From positions 343,852 to 407,851 of the forward strand of contig NZ_FOVJ01000001.1 in the NCBI RefSeq assembly GCF_900115125.1: a stretch of 64,000 nt of DNA. The letters run 5' to 3'. A model generated the notes under the pieces. It was not told the DNA's origin. It searched no databases and saw only the letters and a program-made list of their open reading frames with translations. The stretch is from Nitrosospira briensis. Lineage in GTDB: Bacteria > Pseudomonadota > Gammaproteobacteria > Burkholderiales > Nitrosomonadaceae. Of this stretch, positions 37,360 through 46,922 are shown piece by piece; position 1 is the first letter of the stretch, and every line of letters begins with the position of its first letter. The position numbers and the translations under genes are program-made.

Positions 37360-37816
37360 AATGTCGATCCAGGCGCTCGCGCTGCTGTTGGCGTTGGCGG
37401 CAGGCATGCTGTTGGGGGTAATCTTCTTTGGCGGCCTGTGGTGGACCGTCCGTAGCGGAATGACGGCGCGCCAACCAGCGCTATGGTTTATTGGCAGCAT
37501 GATACTGCGAACAGGTATCGTCACGATGGGGCTCTATTTTCTACTTAGCCTGTCTGGCAATAGCTGGAAAATCCTGCTTGGGGGCCTGTTCGGATTTATC
37601 CTCGCCCGGCTGTTGGCAACACGGGTTTTGCCTGCACCACTATCGAAAGTCTCCCCTACGGCGGAGCCATCGGTTGGCATAAGCAACCTGTATCAGCGGG
37701 GGGAAAAGGAACAGGGGACACAGGAAACACAGGGGGCGCAGGGGGCACAGGGGGCACAGGGGATGCGCGGGGGGCAGAGGGCGGAGATAGCAGAGAGGGT
37801 GGGCCATGCACCTTAG
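37352..37816 (+). CDS. atpR: N-ATPase membrane protein AtpR with G-rich repeat tail
   Basis: Residues 1-95 have three transmembrane helices and fit AtpR, which has no known F-ATPase counterpart and may assist c-ring assembly. AtpR proteins are usually about 100 residues, whereas this one has 154. The extra C-terminal tail is low complexity (repeated GAQ units) and is encoded by a G-rich 9-bp tandem repeat at 37731-37762. The gene overlaps atpB by 11 bp. Confidence 0.8.
   Translation: MNEMSIQALALLLALAAGMLLGVIFFGGLWWTVRSGMTARQPALWFIGSMILRTGIVTMGLYFLLSLSGNSWKILLGGLFGFILARLLATRVLPAPLSKVSPTAEPSVGISNLYQRGEKEQGTQETQGAQGAQGAQGMRGGQRAEIAERVGHAP
37731..37762 (+). repeat. 9-bp G-rich tandem repeat in atpR
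   Basis: Units AGGGGGCGC, AGGGGGCAC and AGGGGGCAC follow each other, then a partial AGGGG. The 9-bp period equals three codons, so copy-number change keeps frame, but slippage within the G5 runs would shift it. Four G-tracts in 32 bases could form a G-quadruplex. Confidence 0.85.
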
Positions 37817-38546
37817 TCCCGACGACATCGTCTTCTGGGAATATGGCTTTCTAAAACTGAACGCCACAATAGTATATACCTGGGGATTGATGCTTATACT
37901 CGCAGCCGGTTCAAAAGCAATTACCCGCAGACTCTCCGTCGGGCTGGAACGCGCCCGCTGGCAGAATCTGCTTGAAACCGTCGTCATGGCGATAAAGAAG
38001 CAGATCGAGGAAGTGGGTTTGCGCCAGCCCCGGATATATCTTGGATTCCTTGGCACATTATTTGTATTTGTCGCGACCGCAAGTCTCGCGACCGTCATTC
38101 CCGGATATGAGCCGCCCACAGGTTCACTCTCGACCACTGCGGCACTGGCGATCTGCGTGTTTATCGCAGTGCCGCTATATGGCATAAAGGAGCAGGGGCT
38201 GACCGGCTACCTGAGATCCTATCTCGAGCCGACGCCCCTCATGCTCCCGTTCAATATTATCGGAGAGTTTTCGCGCACCCTGGCTCTGGCCGTCCGGCTG
38301 TTCGGCAATATGATGAGTGGAACGATGATTCTTGCAATCATGCTAAGCCTCGCGCCATTTATCTTCCCGATCGTCATGAGTGCGCTCGGCTTGCTGACCG
38401 GCATGGTGCAAGCCTATATCTTCAGCATTCTGGCCACGGTTTATATCGCGGCTGCTGCATCAAGCCGGGAAGGTGCTGAATCCAACGGTCCGGAAAATCT
38501 GAAAAGAGGATCATCTCAGGGCTCGATATTCAAAGACAGCAAATAG
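37806..38546 (+). CDS. atpB: N-type ATP synthase subunit a
   Basis: A 246-residue membrane subunit that forms the ion half-channels. The essential arginine is in ALAVRLFGNMMSGTMILAIM, the conserved helix facing the c-ring. About five or six transmembrane helices are visible. It starts inside the atpR 3' end. Confidence 0.92.
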   Translation: MHLSPDDIVFWEYGFLKLNATIVYTWGLMLILAAGSKAITRRLSVGLERARWQNLLETVVMAIKKQIEEVGLRQPRIYLGFLGTLFVFVATASLATVIPGYEPPTGSLSTTAALAICVFIAVPLYGIKEQGLTGYLRSYLEPTPLMLPFNIIGEFSRTLALAVRLFGNMMSGTMILAIMLSLAPFIFPIVMSALGLLTGMVQAYIFSILATVYIAAAASSREGAESNGPENLKRGSSQGSIFKDSK

Positions 38547-38567
38547 AACAAAACCGAAGGAGAGATT

Positions 38568-38849
38568 ATGGACAACATGACACTTATCGCGATCATATCG
38601 ATTCTCACTGCTGGTTTGACGATCAGCATTGGCGTAATCGCTCCTGCCCTGGGAGAAGGAAGGGCGATCGCCACGGCTGTGAATTCACTGGCTCAACAAC
38701 CTGATGCTTCCGCGACCATTACCCGGACCTTATTTGTCGGTCTGGCGATAATCGAGTCCATGGCAATTTATTGCTTTGTGGTTTCCATGGTTCTGATTTT
38801 TGCCAATCCCTTCTGGAACTACGTTATCTCAGAGACCGCGGGGAAGTAA
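38568..38849 (+). CDS. atpE: N-type ATP synthase subunit c, predicted Na+-binding
   Basis: A 93-residue two-helix hairpin that forms the rotor ring. Helix 1 carries PALGEGRA with Glu30, and helix 2 has IIESMAIY with Glu63, Ser64 and Tyr68. The E-S-x-x-x-Y pattern is the set of ligands known from Na+-binding c subunits, and the second carboxylate (Glu30) is a feature of N-type c subunits. Na+ transport is therefore predicted. AAGGAGAG precedes the ATG. Confidence 0.93.
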   Translation: MDNMTLIAIISILTAGLTISIGVIAPALGEGRAIATAVNSLAQQPDASATITRTLFVGLAIIESMAIYCFVVSMVLIFANPFWNYVISETAGK

Positions 38850-38852
38850 TTC

Positions 38853-39752
38853 GTGCTCATTGACTGGTTTACTGTCATTGCGCAAGTCGTCAACTTTCTC
38901 ATCCTGGTATGGTTGTTGAAACGTTTCTTTTACCAGCCCATTCTCAATGCTCTTGATGCGAGAGAGAGGCGAATCGCCACGGAACTGGCAGATGCCGAGG
39001 CGAAAAAACTGGAAGCTGAAAAAGAGCGCGACGAATTTCAACACAAGAATAATGAATTTGACCAGCAGCGGCTGCTGCTTTTGAGCAAGGCTTCAAACGA
39101 GGCGCAAGCCGAACGCCAGCGGTTGATGGCCGCTGCCCGGACCGATCTGGACAACCTGCGGGCGAAGCGGGAGCGCGCATTGGAACGCGAGTATCGCAGC
39201 CTGAGCGAAGCGCTTGTGCGGCAGACGTGCGCAGAAGTATTTGCCATTGCGCGAAAAGTGCTTGCTGACCTCGCCGGCACAACCCTGGAGGCACATATTG
39301 TGGAAGCGTTTATCAAGCGCTTGCACGAGTCAAGCGATGAGGAGAAGGCAGGGTTGGCTTCGGCTTTCAGATCTAAGTCCGTATTGGCACCTGCAGCGGC
39401 AGCAGCATCGGCAGCATCGGCAGCGTCCAGGGCGGCGTCGACGGCAGCCGCGACAGGCGGAGAGCTTATGGTTAACAGCGCATTTGATTTACCCGCAGCG
39501 CAGCAAGATGCAATAGAGGCTGCGCTTGAGGAAAGCCTCGGCATTCGCCTTCCGGTCCGGTTCGCGACGAGGTCCGACCTGGTGAGCGGGGTTGAACTCG
39601 TCGCCGGTGGATACAAGGTGGCGTGGAGCATTGCGGCCCACCTCGCATCGCTGGAAAAGGAGGTATGGGAGCTACTGGAAAATCAGTCCGGCCACGAATT
39701 CGAAGCTGAATCTGAAACCGAACCTGAACTCCCCCACAAACATGGCACCTGA
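38853..39752 (+). CDS. atpF: N-type ATP synthase subunit b, long form with delta-like C-terminus
   Basis: A 299-residue subunit, longer than ordinary b (about 160). It has one N-terminal transmembrane helix ([15 protein letters not shown]), a long coiled coil to about residue 150, an Ala/Ser-rich linker near 178-207, and a C-terminal part ([23 protein letters not shown]) resembling the end of the delta subunit. N-ATPase operons lack a separate delta gene, and this fusion-like tail can explain that. It starts with GTG and overlaps atpA by 11 bp. Confidence 0.9.
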   Translation: MLIDWFTVIAQVVNFLILVWLLKRFFYQPILNALDARERRIATELADAEAKKLEAEKERDEFQHKNNEFDQQRLLLLSKASNEAQAERQRLMAAARTDLDNLRAKRERALEREYRSLSEALVRQTCAEVFAIARKVLADLAGTTLEAHIVEAFIKRLHESSDEEKAGLASAFRSKSVLAPAAAAASAASAASRAASTAAATGGELMVNSAFDLPAAQQDAIEAALEESLGIRLPVRFATRSDLVSGVELVAGGYKVAWSIAAHLASLEKEVWELLENQSGHEFEAESETEPELPHKHGT

Positions 39753-41295
39753 CAATCTGCAAGGTATTTTCGACAGTGCCTTCGCAAAAATAGAGCGCGT
39801 CTGCCAAGCCGGTGCGCCGCAATTAACCTTGCGGGAAGCGGGGAGAATTACGAGCATTGCCGCTGGTATTGCGAAAGTTTCCGGTCTTCCCGGCGTTAGC
39901 TTCGAGGAGGTGCTGAAATTTCCGGGCGACGCGTATGGGATAGCATTCAATGTTGAAGAAGATGAAATCGGCGTGATTTTGCTGGATGATTACTCGCAAC
40001 TGCATGCGGGTGATGAAGTTGAACGAATGGAACATGTAATGGCTGTGCCGGTGAGCGGCAGTTTGATCGGAAGGGTTATCGATCCACTTGGGCGGCCGCG
40101 GGACGGAAAGGCGCCGATCATTTCCACAACCCGGGTACCCATCGAGCGCGCGGCCCCGCCCATCATGGACCGCGCACCTGTCACAATGCCGCTGCAAACA
40201 GGCATCAAGGTCATCGACGCGCTTATTCCGGTTGGCCGCGGTCAGCGCGAGTTGATTCTGGGGGATCGGCAGACAGGCAAGACTGCCATTGCCATCGATA
40301 CGATACTCAATCAACGAAACGAAAACGTGCTATGCGTTTATTGCGCCATTGGCCAGCATGCGTCAGGGGTAGCCAAGGTTATCGCAACCCTGCGAGAAAA
40401 AGGCGCAATGAGCTATACGCTCGTTGTCGTAACGGAAGGGAACGATTCTCCGGGCCTCGCTTACATCGCGCCCTATGCCGCAACCAGCATCGCGGAATAT
40501 TTCATGGAGCAGGGACGGGATGTTCTGATCGTGTACGATGATCTCACGCACCATGCGCGCGCCTACCGCGAACTCTCCCTGCTGCTGCGGCGCCCGCCTG
40601 GCCGGGAAGCCTATCCCGGCGATATTTTTTATATTCACTCGCGACTGCTGGAGCGCGCGACGCATTTGCGGGATTCGCTTGGCGGGGGCTCGCTAACCGC
40701 ACTACCGATCATCGAGACGGAAGCGCAGGATATCTCCGCCTACATCCCGACCAATCTGATTTCCATCACTGACGGGCAGATCTACCTCTCCCCGTCGCTG
40801 TTTGAATTGGGGGTATTGCCTGCTGTCGACGTCGGCAAATCAGTGTCGCGTGTTGGCGGCAAGGCCCAGCGGACCGTTTATCGCGCAGTTGCCGGTGATT
40901 TGAAACTGGATTATGCTCAATTTGAAGAGCTTGAAACCTTTGCCAGGTTTGGTGCGAGGCTGGACGAAGCCACACGCAGGATCATCGAGCATGGCCGGCG
41001 CATCCGCGCCTGCCTCAAGCAACCTGAATCCGCCCCTGTTTCCGTGCGTGAGCAAATTGTCTTACTGCTGGCGCTGACCGGTAAACTCTTCGACAATGTT
41101 CCCCTGGATCGAATGGAGGATGCCGAGCAGGCCGTTCGCAAGGCAATAACGGATATTCCGGCCGAGGTGTGGACGCGAATCGGAGCCGCTGATAATCTGG
41201 ACGCCGGTAGCCGTGAAACGATAATGGGAGCGGTTCGTGAAGCCCTTCCCGATTTTCTGCATGCCGCCGGAGCTGTAGCTGGGGGCGCCTACTGA
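39742..41295 (+). CDS. atpA: N-type ATP synthase subunit alpha
   Basis: A 517-residue non-catalytic subunit. The nucleotide-binding loop GDRQTGKTA is at about 174-182, and the family segments [10 protein letters not shown] and [10 protein letters not shown] are present near residues 38 and 106. The frame is open from 39592, but the ATG at 39742 begins the conserved sequence and overlaps atpF. In typical N-ATPase operons a gamma gene (atpG) follows; here no such gene follows, and the next frame codes for an unrelated glycan protein. Confidence 0.95.
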   Translation: MAPDNLQGIFDSAFAKIERVCQAGAPQLTLREAGRITSIAAGIAKVSGLPGVSFEEVLKFPGDAYGIAFNVEEDEIGVILLDDYSQLHAGDEVERMEHVMAVPVSGSLIGRVIDPLGRPRDGKAPIISTTRVPIERAAPPIMDRAPVTMPLQTGIKVIDALIPVGRGQRELILGDRQTGKTAIAIDTILNQRNENVLCVYCAIGQHASGVAKVIATLREKGAMSYTLVVVTEGNDSPGLAYIAPYAATSIAEYFMEQGRDVLIVYDDLTHHARAYRELSLLLRRPPGREAYPGDIFYIHSRLLERATHLRDSLGGGSLTALPIIETEAQDISAYIPTNLISITDGQIYLSPSLFELGVLPAVDVGKSVSRVGGKAQRTVYRAVAGDLKLDYAQFEELETFARFGARLDEATRRIIEHGRRIRACLKQPESAPVSVREQIVLLLALTGKLFDNVPLDRMEDAEQAVRKAITDIPAEVWTRIGAADNLDAGSRETIMGAVREALPDFLHAAGAVAGGAY

Positions 41296-41502
41296 AAGTA
41301 AGGACGGATCGGATTCATCGTTTGTTCATGAGCTGGTTATCCAAGGCTCTTTCCAAATCCGCCTGCCTTATGGAGTCCCCGTTTACGCCAGATCTTCATG
41401 TTGGAAACCGAGGAACATGCATTCAAGGGCCGTTTCTGTCAACGGGTCGCATGAAGCTGCATGGTCTTTTTGAATGCTGCATCCATGTTATAGACCCGGT
41501 CC

Positions 41503-42489
41503 ATGAAAACATCCCCGCCCCAAACTGAGCAGCCACCCGACTGGCCGATGAAGTGGCAAATCAAGGCGCTCTTGAAGGATTTTAAATACGTTCGCGATTT
41601 GTCCTTCTATTTACTGGCAAGAAAGGGAATAAGCCAAAAGCCGTCGGTCAGGCTATATGAAGAAGGGGAGGTATCTCCCGATTACGATAGACCTTTGTGC
41701 TTTTTCTGTAGCTACGACGAAGGGAGCATTGTCCGGAAGAATGTGTACCATTATCTCGATCAATTAAAGCTGGCGGGATTCAATATTATATTCATCAGTT
41801 CGAGCGAGGCGGTATCGGACACAGACCTGAAGAAGCTTTCGAAATGTTGTGTAAGGATCATAAATCGCGAGAATAAGGGATACGATTTTTATGGATGGAA
41901 AACAGGACTGGAGAAGTATGCCCAATATAAAGCCCACGCGGGCCTTCTATTGGTTAACGATAGCGTTCTCGGGCCGCTTTTCAGTATCCGGGATATCATC
42001 CCCAGGCTGGAAAACTGTGACGCCGATATCGTCGGGATGACGGATTCATTTCATGTTTGCCCGCATCTGCAATCTTATTTTCTTTACTGCAAAAAAAATG
42101 TAGTGTTATCGGAGGAATTTAGCGGTTTCTTTAAGGAGGTGGATGTCCTGGAGCTCAAGGTTGCTGTTATCCGGCGATACGAGATGGGTTTTTCCCGCCT
42201 TCTGCGGCACCGATTCCGGCTGTCGGCACTTTATGGATTGGAGCCGGTTCTGGCCAGAGTTGAATATCATCAAAGGCCGCTCGCATGGGTTGAGCCGACT
42301 TTCCATCTCTGGAAACCCCTTATTGCAGAATTCAAATTCCCGTTTCTCAAAAAAAGCCTTCTGACGAGGAAGGGCGTGAGCCTGGAAGAAGTTTCAGCAG
42401 TGCTTGCGGAAAGCGGTTCTCCCTACAATCTGGATATCCTCGATGATTGGATTACGCCTGATAGAAGGAAGGGGACACCGCAGCTTTGA
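41503..42489 (+). CDS. RgpF-like glycan synthesis protein
   Basis: A 328-residue protein resembling rhamnan synthesis protein F. Visible segments are FFCSYDEGSIVRKNVYHYL, then RENKGYDFYGWKTGLE and LLLVNDSVLGPLF, typical of RgpF domains in rhamnose-polymer and surface glycan loci. The closing FHLWKPLIAEFKFPFLKKSLL also fits. It is thought to be a glycosyltransferase-type protein; the exact linkage is unknown. It begins 207 bp after atpA and precedes an FkbM methyltransferase. Confidence 0.82.
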   Translation: MKTSPPQTEQPPDWPMKWQIKALLKDFKYVRDLSFYLLARKGISQKPSVRLYEEGEVSPDYDRPLCFFCSYDEGSIVRKNVYHYLDQLKLAGFNIIFISSSEAVSDTDLKKLSKCCVRIINRENKGYDFYGWKTGLEKYAQYKAHAGLLLVNDSVLGPLFSIRDIIPRLENCDADIVGMTDSFHVCPHLQSYFLYCKKNVVLSEEFSGFFKEVDVLELKVAVIRRYEMGFSRLLRHRFRLSALYGLEPVLARVEYHQRPLAWVEPTFHLWKPLIAEFKFPFLKKSLLTRKGVSLEEVSAVLAESGSPYNLDILDDWITPDRRKGTPQL

Positions 42490-42660
42490 ATCCCAGCGCG
42501 ACGCAGGGATTCGGGCGATACAAAGCCATTCAATGCGGACTGAATAAGTTCGCCAATCACGACAACCGCAAAATATCTGGCATTAAAACAGACAAACCGG
42601 CTATCCTTCGCATTCGCTTCATCTTCCACTCCCATTAGTACATTTCCGATTGGCACATAC

Positions 42661-43434
42661 ATGTCTTCTTTTTTCACAAACATTCTGTCGAGCGTTGCCG
42701 TAGCACTTTACGGAATAAAAGGCGGCTTCACAGAGGTAAACGTCAAGGGCCAGTCCATACGCATCGCCGTGGATAACTTCAGGACTCTACAAAGGGCCAA
42801 GACCTATTCAATAAAAGAACCGGATACGCTTGATTGGCTCGACAGCTTCGAACCCGGAGCATGCTTCTTTGACCTCGGCGCGAACATCGGTCAATACTCC
42901 TTATATCCGGCGAAGAAATACGGAGATGACATTCAGGTATTTTCGTTTGAGCCTCAGTGCATTAATTATTATCTGCTCAATAAAAATATCCACTTGAACG
43001 GGCTGGAAAAAAATATTACAGCCTATGGCGTGGCCGTATCCGGACAGGGCGGCTTTTCAAAATTGTATATTCCCAGGTTTATAGGCGGGGGAAACCGTTC
43101 ACAGTTCGGTACAGAAGATCTGAAGAACATGAAAAGACCCGCGAGCCATATTCAGGGCATGTTCGGGGTGACCTTGGATGATTTATGCGCGAAATGGGGC
43201 TTCCCTTATCCCAACTACATAAAGATAGATGTTGACGGCATAGAGATCCCCATTATCAAGGGCGCGGAAAATGTCTTGAGAAACCCGGCGCTGAAATCCG
43301 TTATCGTCGAGTTGGGAACGCCCGAGGAGCAGCAGGAAGCTGTCAGCCTGATGGAACAGGCGGGTTTGAGAGTTAAATTCAAAACAACCAAAAACTGGGG
43401 TGAAACCTGTTTCGTATTTGAAAAAATAAGTTAA
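42661..43434 (+). CDS. FkbM family methyltransferase
   Basis: A 257-residue SAM-dependent methyltransferase. Motif I FFDLGANIGQYS is near residue 70, followed by FSFEPQCINY and KIDVDGIEIPIIKGAENVL, typical of the FkbM family that often modifies sugars in surface glycans. The stop codon is inside a 14-bp tandem repeat. It lies head-to-tail after the RgpF-like gene and converges on the ABC exporter gene. Confidence 0.87.
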   Translation: MSSFFTNILSSVAVALYGIKGGFTEVNVKGQSIRIAVDNFRTLQRAKTYSIKEPDTLDWLDSFEPGACFFDLGANIGQYSLYPAKKYGDDIQVFSFEPQCINYYLLNKNIHLNGLEKNITAYGVAVSGQGGFSKLYIPRFIGGGNRSQFGTEDLKNMKRPASHIQGMFGVTLDDLCAKWGFPYPNYIKIDVDGIEIPIIKGAENVLRNPALKSVIVELGTPEEQQEAVSLMEQAGLRVKFKTTKNWGETCFVFEKIS

Positions 43435-43450
43435 CGAAAATAAGTTAACG
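43423..43450 (+). repeat. Perfect 14-bp tandem duplication at the FkbM stop
   Basis: AAAATAAGTTAACG occurs twice in immediate succession (43423-43436 and 43437-43450). The TAA stop at 43432-43434 is in the first copy, so the duplication is outside the protein apart from its last codons. Confidence 0.9.
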
Positions 43451-43516
43451 GGTAGTAATCGCGTGCACGGCGGGATTGCGCGGCCTAAGCCGGCGGAAGG
43501 CTGGAAGGTGCTTATC

Positions 43517-45271
43517 CTATCGGGAAGCCGAGCTTGCTTCCTTGCGTGACACGGATCGAATGTCTGAAGCATTTTCCACCTCGGATGAGCGTTGCAGCCG
43601 CTCTACCTTGCCGTTCAAAAGGGTATAGGTGTTATCGGCGGCGTTGATCAGCGCAGGCTGATGAGATACGGCCACCACAGTAAGATCCTGCGCGAGCTTC
43701 TGCAGGGTTTGGCAAACCAGCCGCTCACTTTCGGGATCTAGTGCGCTGGTCGGTTCATCAAGCAGCAGGAAAACCGGTTGATGGGCGAGCGCCCTGGCAA
43801 TTGCGATACGCTGACGCTGCCCGCCAGAGAGAAGCCCGCCGCGTTCGCCGACTATCGTATTCAGACCTTCCGGAAGCGCGCTGACAAAATCCCACGCGCC
43901 TGCCTGGCGCAGCGCTCTTTCTGCATCTGCTTCGACGAGATCGGGCGCGCCTACGATTATATTGCTGAGGATGGTATCGTGAAGCAGGATATTCTCCTGG
44001 GACACGTAACCGATCATGCGCCGCCAACCCCGCGGGTTGATTTCACGCAGCGGTATGCCATCTATGAGAATTTCCCCTGATTTGGGCTCAGCCAGTCCGC
44101 ATAGCAGGTCCAGCATAGTACTTTTGCCGACCCCTGATGGCCCCGCAATCGTGGTAAACGATTTGACGGAAATATCGAGATTGAGGCCAGCTAATATTGG
44201 CTTGGCGCCATAATCGAAATCGATGTTGCGCAAGCTGATACCCGTTTGAAACGTAGGCTCCCGCGTGCCGGTGGTTCTTTCCGCAGCACCGCGGGCCTCT
44301 TCAATCGCCGTGCGCAAGGCCCAGTAAGCGCTCTCCTGCGCCGCGAGATTCTGATATTTCCGCTGAGTCTTATTGAGCAAGCTCAGGAGACGGGTGAGCA
44401 GGAAGACCATGACCATCACCTCAGCCAGCGAAAGGTCCAATAGCACCAGAGCCAGATACAGGCCGATTGCGATAATGGTGGCAAGCAAGGGCTCCTGCAA
44501 GGCCATTAAAGCTTCGCGCGCCATGATTTCACGCCGCGTAGCTTTTTCCAGTTGCCGGGTTTGATCTCGCAGAATGGCATCCGCGACATTGTCCCGCGCC
44601 ATTGCTTTCAGCGATTTTACGGAGCCCAGCACATCGGAGAGGTACGTCAGCAGGAGCCGCAGCAGTTGCGTCTGCTTCGTTCCCGCCCGGCGCGTGGCCC
44701 GGATCAGCTTGTGCAGCAACCGCAGCATCACGAAGCCGACGAGAAAGGAGGCAAGCGTAGCCTGCCATGAAACGAACATGGCAACGATCCCATAAACCAT
44801 GACCTGTATCGCCAGCGCGAGCACGGTAACGCTATGCTCAAACCCATTGGCTGCACGTAATGCCTCGGTAGCGACCGAGTTTGCCAGAGAGCCCATGGGT
44901 TGACGGAGATAATACTGCCACCGGCTGGCGAGCAGTGCGTCGATCAATTCGAGGCGAAGCGCGGTTGCCACACGCGCAACGGTATAGCCTACCTGTCTGT
45001 TGGCCAGCAGCAATATAAGGCTCTTGACGATCATGCCGCCAACGATGATCAGCAACATCACGCCGATACTCGGTTCAATGCCCACACTGCGGAGCCCTCC
45101 CACGATACGCCGTCCAACTTCGGAATTGGCGGTGTCGCCCACTGCGGTCGAAAGCAGCGGGAGAAGGGCTGTCAGGCTAAGCCCTTCGGCAACGCCAGCC
45201 GCAAGCAGCGCGATCAGGACATATGCCGTACGCCGGGGGAAGAGCATGCAATAGGTAAAAAGAGTTCGCAT
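43517..45271 (-). CDS. ABC exporter, fused permease and ATPase
   Basis: A 584-residue half-transporter of the MsbA/lipid-exporter type. About six transmembrane helices fill residues 1-320. The ATPase has Walker A GPSGVGKST near 377, signature LLSGGQRQRIAIARAL near 473 and Walker B LLLDEPTSALD near 500. It works as a homodimer, and lipid- or glycan-linked cargo is plausible because of the neighbouring RgpF and FkbM genes. It is read toward them, so they are not in one operon. Confidence 0.9.
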   Translation of the reverse strand: MRTLFTYCMLFPRRTAYVLIALLAAGVAEGLSLTALLPLLSTAVGDTANSEVGRRIVGGLRSVGIEPSIGVMLLIIVGGMIVKSLILLLANRQVGYTVARVATALRLELIDALLASRWQYYLRQPMGSLANSVATEALRAANGFEHSVTVLALAIQVMVYGIVAMFVSWQATLASFLVGFVMLRLLHKLIRATRRAGTKQTQLLRLLLTYLSDVLGSVKSLKAMARDNVADAILRDQTRQLEKATRREIMAREALMALQEPLLATIIAIGLYLALVLLDLSLAEVMVMVFLLTRLLSLLNKTQRKYQNLAAQESAYWALRTAIEEARGAAERTTGTREPTFQTGISLRNIDFDYGAKPILAGLNLDISVKSFTTIAGPSGVGKSTMLDLLCGLAEPKSGEILIDGIPLREINPRGWRRMIGYVSQENILLHDTILSNIIVGAPDLVEADAERALRQAGAWDFVSALPEGLNTIVGERGGLLSGGQRQRIAIARALAHQPVFLLLDEPTSALDPESERLVCQTLQKLAQDLTVVAVSHQPALINAADNTYTLLNGKVERLQRSSEVENASDIRSVSRKEASSASR

Positions 45272-45738
45272 AACTTAGATTTGCAGTCTACTGATTAGCA
45301 TACTCACATCCACGGGAACCCGGAATCCGCAAAGCCCCAAAGATCCCGGTTCTTGATCAGCATTACGCCGTGGACAGCGCCGTGATCCGTAACAAGAGCT
45401 GGTCTCTCCTGCCGCAAGGTCAAGGAATGCTCGGCACTGAGGGGTTGGTTGTTCAACGTCTTTGCTGAAATAAATAACGGCGGGGAGGGCGGCGGGAGCG
45501 CGAGACGCTGAAGCGCTACATCTGCCTCTGCCGCAATATTGTCTGTAAATTAAATTGATGCCGGCTAGCCTGGAAATATGACCGATACTCTTCAGTTTGT
45601 GGATGTTTCGATGAAATATGGGCAGGGTTTCTGCAAGGTATTTGTCGATGTAATCAGAGGGGGCAGGATAACAGAATGCAGCGAACTTTAAACCGCCGAT
45701 GTTCTGTCAGACAGCCTCGTTCCCATCGTTTTCCTGAT
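45272..45738. other. Gene-free stretch, 467 bp
   Basis: No coding frame that I can support on either strand, and no strong hairpin, repeat or RNA gene was recognised. The region contains the divergent start side of the ABC exporter gene and the 3' side of the DUF2165 gene. Confidence 0.5.
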
Positions 45739-46242
45739 TCAGGCGATTTTATCACTTTGCGCGACGTAAATTAGCACCAGGACGATAGAAACGACAAACC
45801 GGAAAGCGGATTGCTGACCATTCCAGTCTGGCGACTGCCACATGCAGAACCATTCCGCGCCGATGACCATAAAGCCGAAAAACCATAATCCAAATCCGCA
45901 GGACAATCCGGCGATAGACAACGATTTTGCCTTGCTGAATGCCGCCTCATCGCTTTTTATATGGCGAAGCAAGCGCAGTGCGCCTGAGAGGCACAGTATG
46001 GCAGTGACGAACTGGCTGAATATTATAAATGCATATGCTGCGTGGTGGAGAAGAGGTTCGGTGATGGCACGGTGCTTTAGAGCATTCCCGGGATAAACAG
46101 TGTCCATTGTCAGTACGTGCTGAACAAACAGGAAATTAGACTGATAATCTACGACATTGTTAAAAGCTACTACCAAGACCAGGCAACCGATGCCGAAGAC
46201 CATGAAAATCTTGCTTGCCCGAATTGCCAGCGGTTTTTCCAT
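45739..46242 (-). CDS. DUF2165 family membrane protein
   Basis: A 167-residue protein with four predicted transmembrane helices: KIFMVFGIGCLVLVVAF at the start, then one near AAYAFIIFSQFVTAILCL, SIAGLSCGFGLWFFGFMVI and FRFVVSIVLVLIYVA. The VVDYQSNFLFVQHVLTMDT and GAEWFCMWQS segments fit DUF2165. The ATG at 46242 is preferred over one 15 codons upstream since the conserved sequence starts there. Function unknown. Confidence 0.8.
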   Translation of the reverse strand: MEKPLAIRASKIFMVFGIGCLVLVVAFNNVVDYQSNFLFVQHVLTMDTVYPGNALKHRAITEPLLHHAAYAFIIFSQFVTAILCLSGALRLLRHIKSDEAAFSKAKSLSIAGLSCGFGLWFFGFMVIGAEWFCMWQSPDWNGQQSAFRFVVSIVLVLIYVAQSDKIA

Positions 46243-46341
46243 TTTTGAGCTTCTCTTGCTTCCCTTCGCCCGAAACCATGACTGCATGAAGAAAAAGGGG
46301 AGAATCTGCTTGCATCACGATGGGGTGGCATTGCCCTTCGC

Positions 46342-46578
46342 TTAATCGGTTTTTTTTACGCCATGCATGTTGAGCGCCGCCAAAGCAATCTGCAAACCGA
46401 TAACCGCGAAGGCCTGGGCAAACCATCCCCAGACTATCCATAAGCCGTTGCTGAGGAGAGAAAGCAGAAACCCGGCATGACGCTTGTTCTTGGACCGGGA
46501 AGTCAGCAGCCATACCGCAAGTATGTTGACTACCATAGCCGGCCATTGTAGCAGGGAAAAATAGTCCATATTATTCAT
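46342..46578 (-). CDS. Small membrane protein, unknown
   Basis: A 78-residue protein with two or three hydrophobic segments (WPAMVVNILAVWLLT, LLSLLSNGLWIVWGW and FAVIGLQIALAALN), ending in a basic tail. The NGLWIVWGW pattern is seen in small PnuC-like or SemiSWEET-sized membrane proteins, but I cannot assign a family. It lies 99 bp upstream of the DUF2165 gene on the same strand and may be cotranscribed. Confidence 0.55.
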   Translation of the reverse strand: MNNMDYFSLLQWPAMVVNILAVWLLTSRSKNKRHAGFLLSLLSNGLWIVWGWFAQAFAVIGLQIALAALNMHGVKKTD

Positions 46579-46922
46579 CTCTAGGAAAGTATTTGCGAAA
46601 TGACCAGGAATTCCCGCGCCATCATCGACGAAAAATTACATGAAACCAAAACGTGTAATACCCTGATCCGCGTACGGAAATGAGCAATGTCTCATCCACT
46701 AGCTGATCGTTCCGTACGACAGAACACACACGGGAGGGAATTTCACTTTGGTACGCCATCGCACAGATAAGCGGGGGATTCGCAGGGCATGATGATTTTG
46801 CGGGATGCCGCAAGGGGCTTACGGTTCAAGTTCCTGAGGAAGGATTAGCTGCACGGTTCGGTTCGTGCCGGTAACCTCGTCTGCAACAGTTCTTGCAACG
46901 TTATCCTTACTGAAAGTAAATC
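46579..46922. other. Gene-free stretch upstream of ku
   Basis: No supported gene in 344 bp. It contains the divergent control regions of the minus-strand small membrane protein and of ku-ligD, and a 9-bp inverted repeat at 46671-46718. Confidence 0.5.
46671..46718. repeat. Inverted repeat upstream of ku
   Basis: CGTACGGAA (46671-46679) pairs exactly with TTCCGTACG (46710-46718). The 30-base spacer holds a smaller hairpin, ATGAG with CTCAT. It lies about 200 bp ahead of the ku start. Confidence 0.6.

Noticed and set aside
39592-39741. N-terminal extension of AtpA by 50 codons
   Set aside because: These codons are inside atpF in another frame; the conserved alpha subunit begins at ATG 39742.
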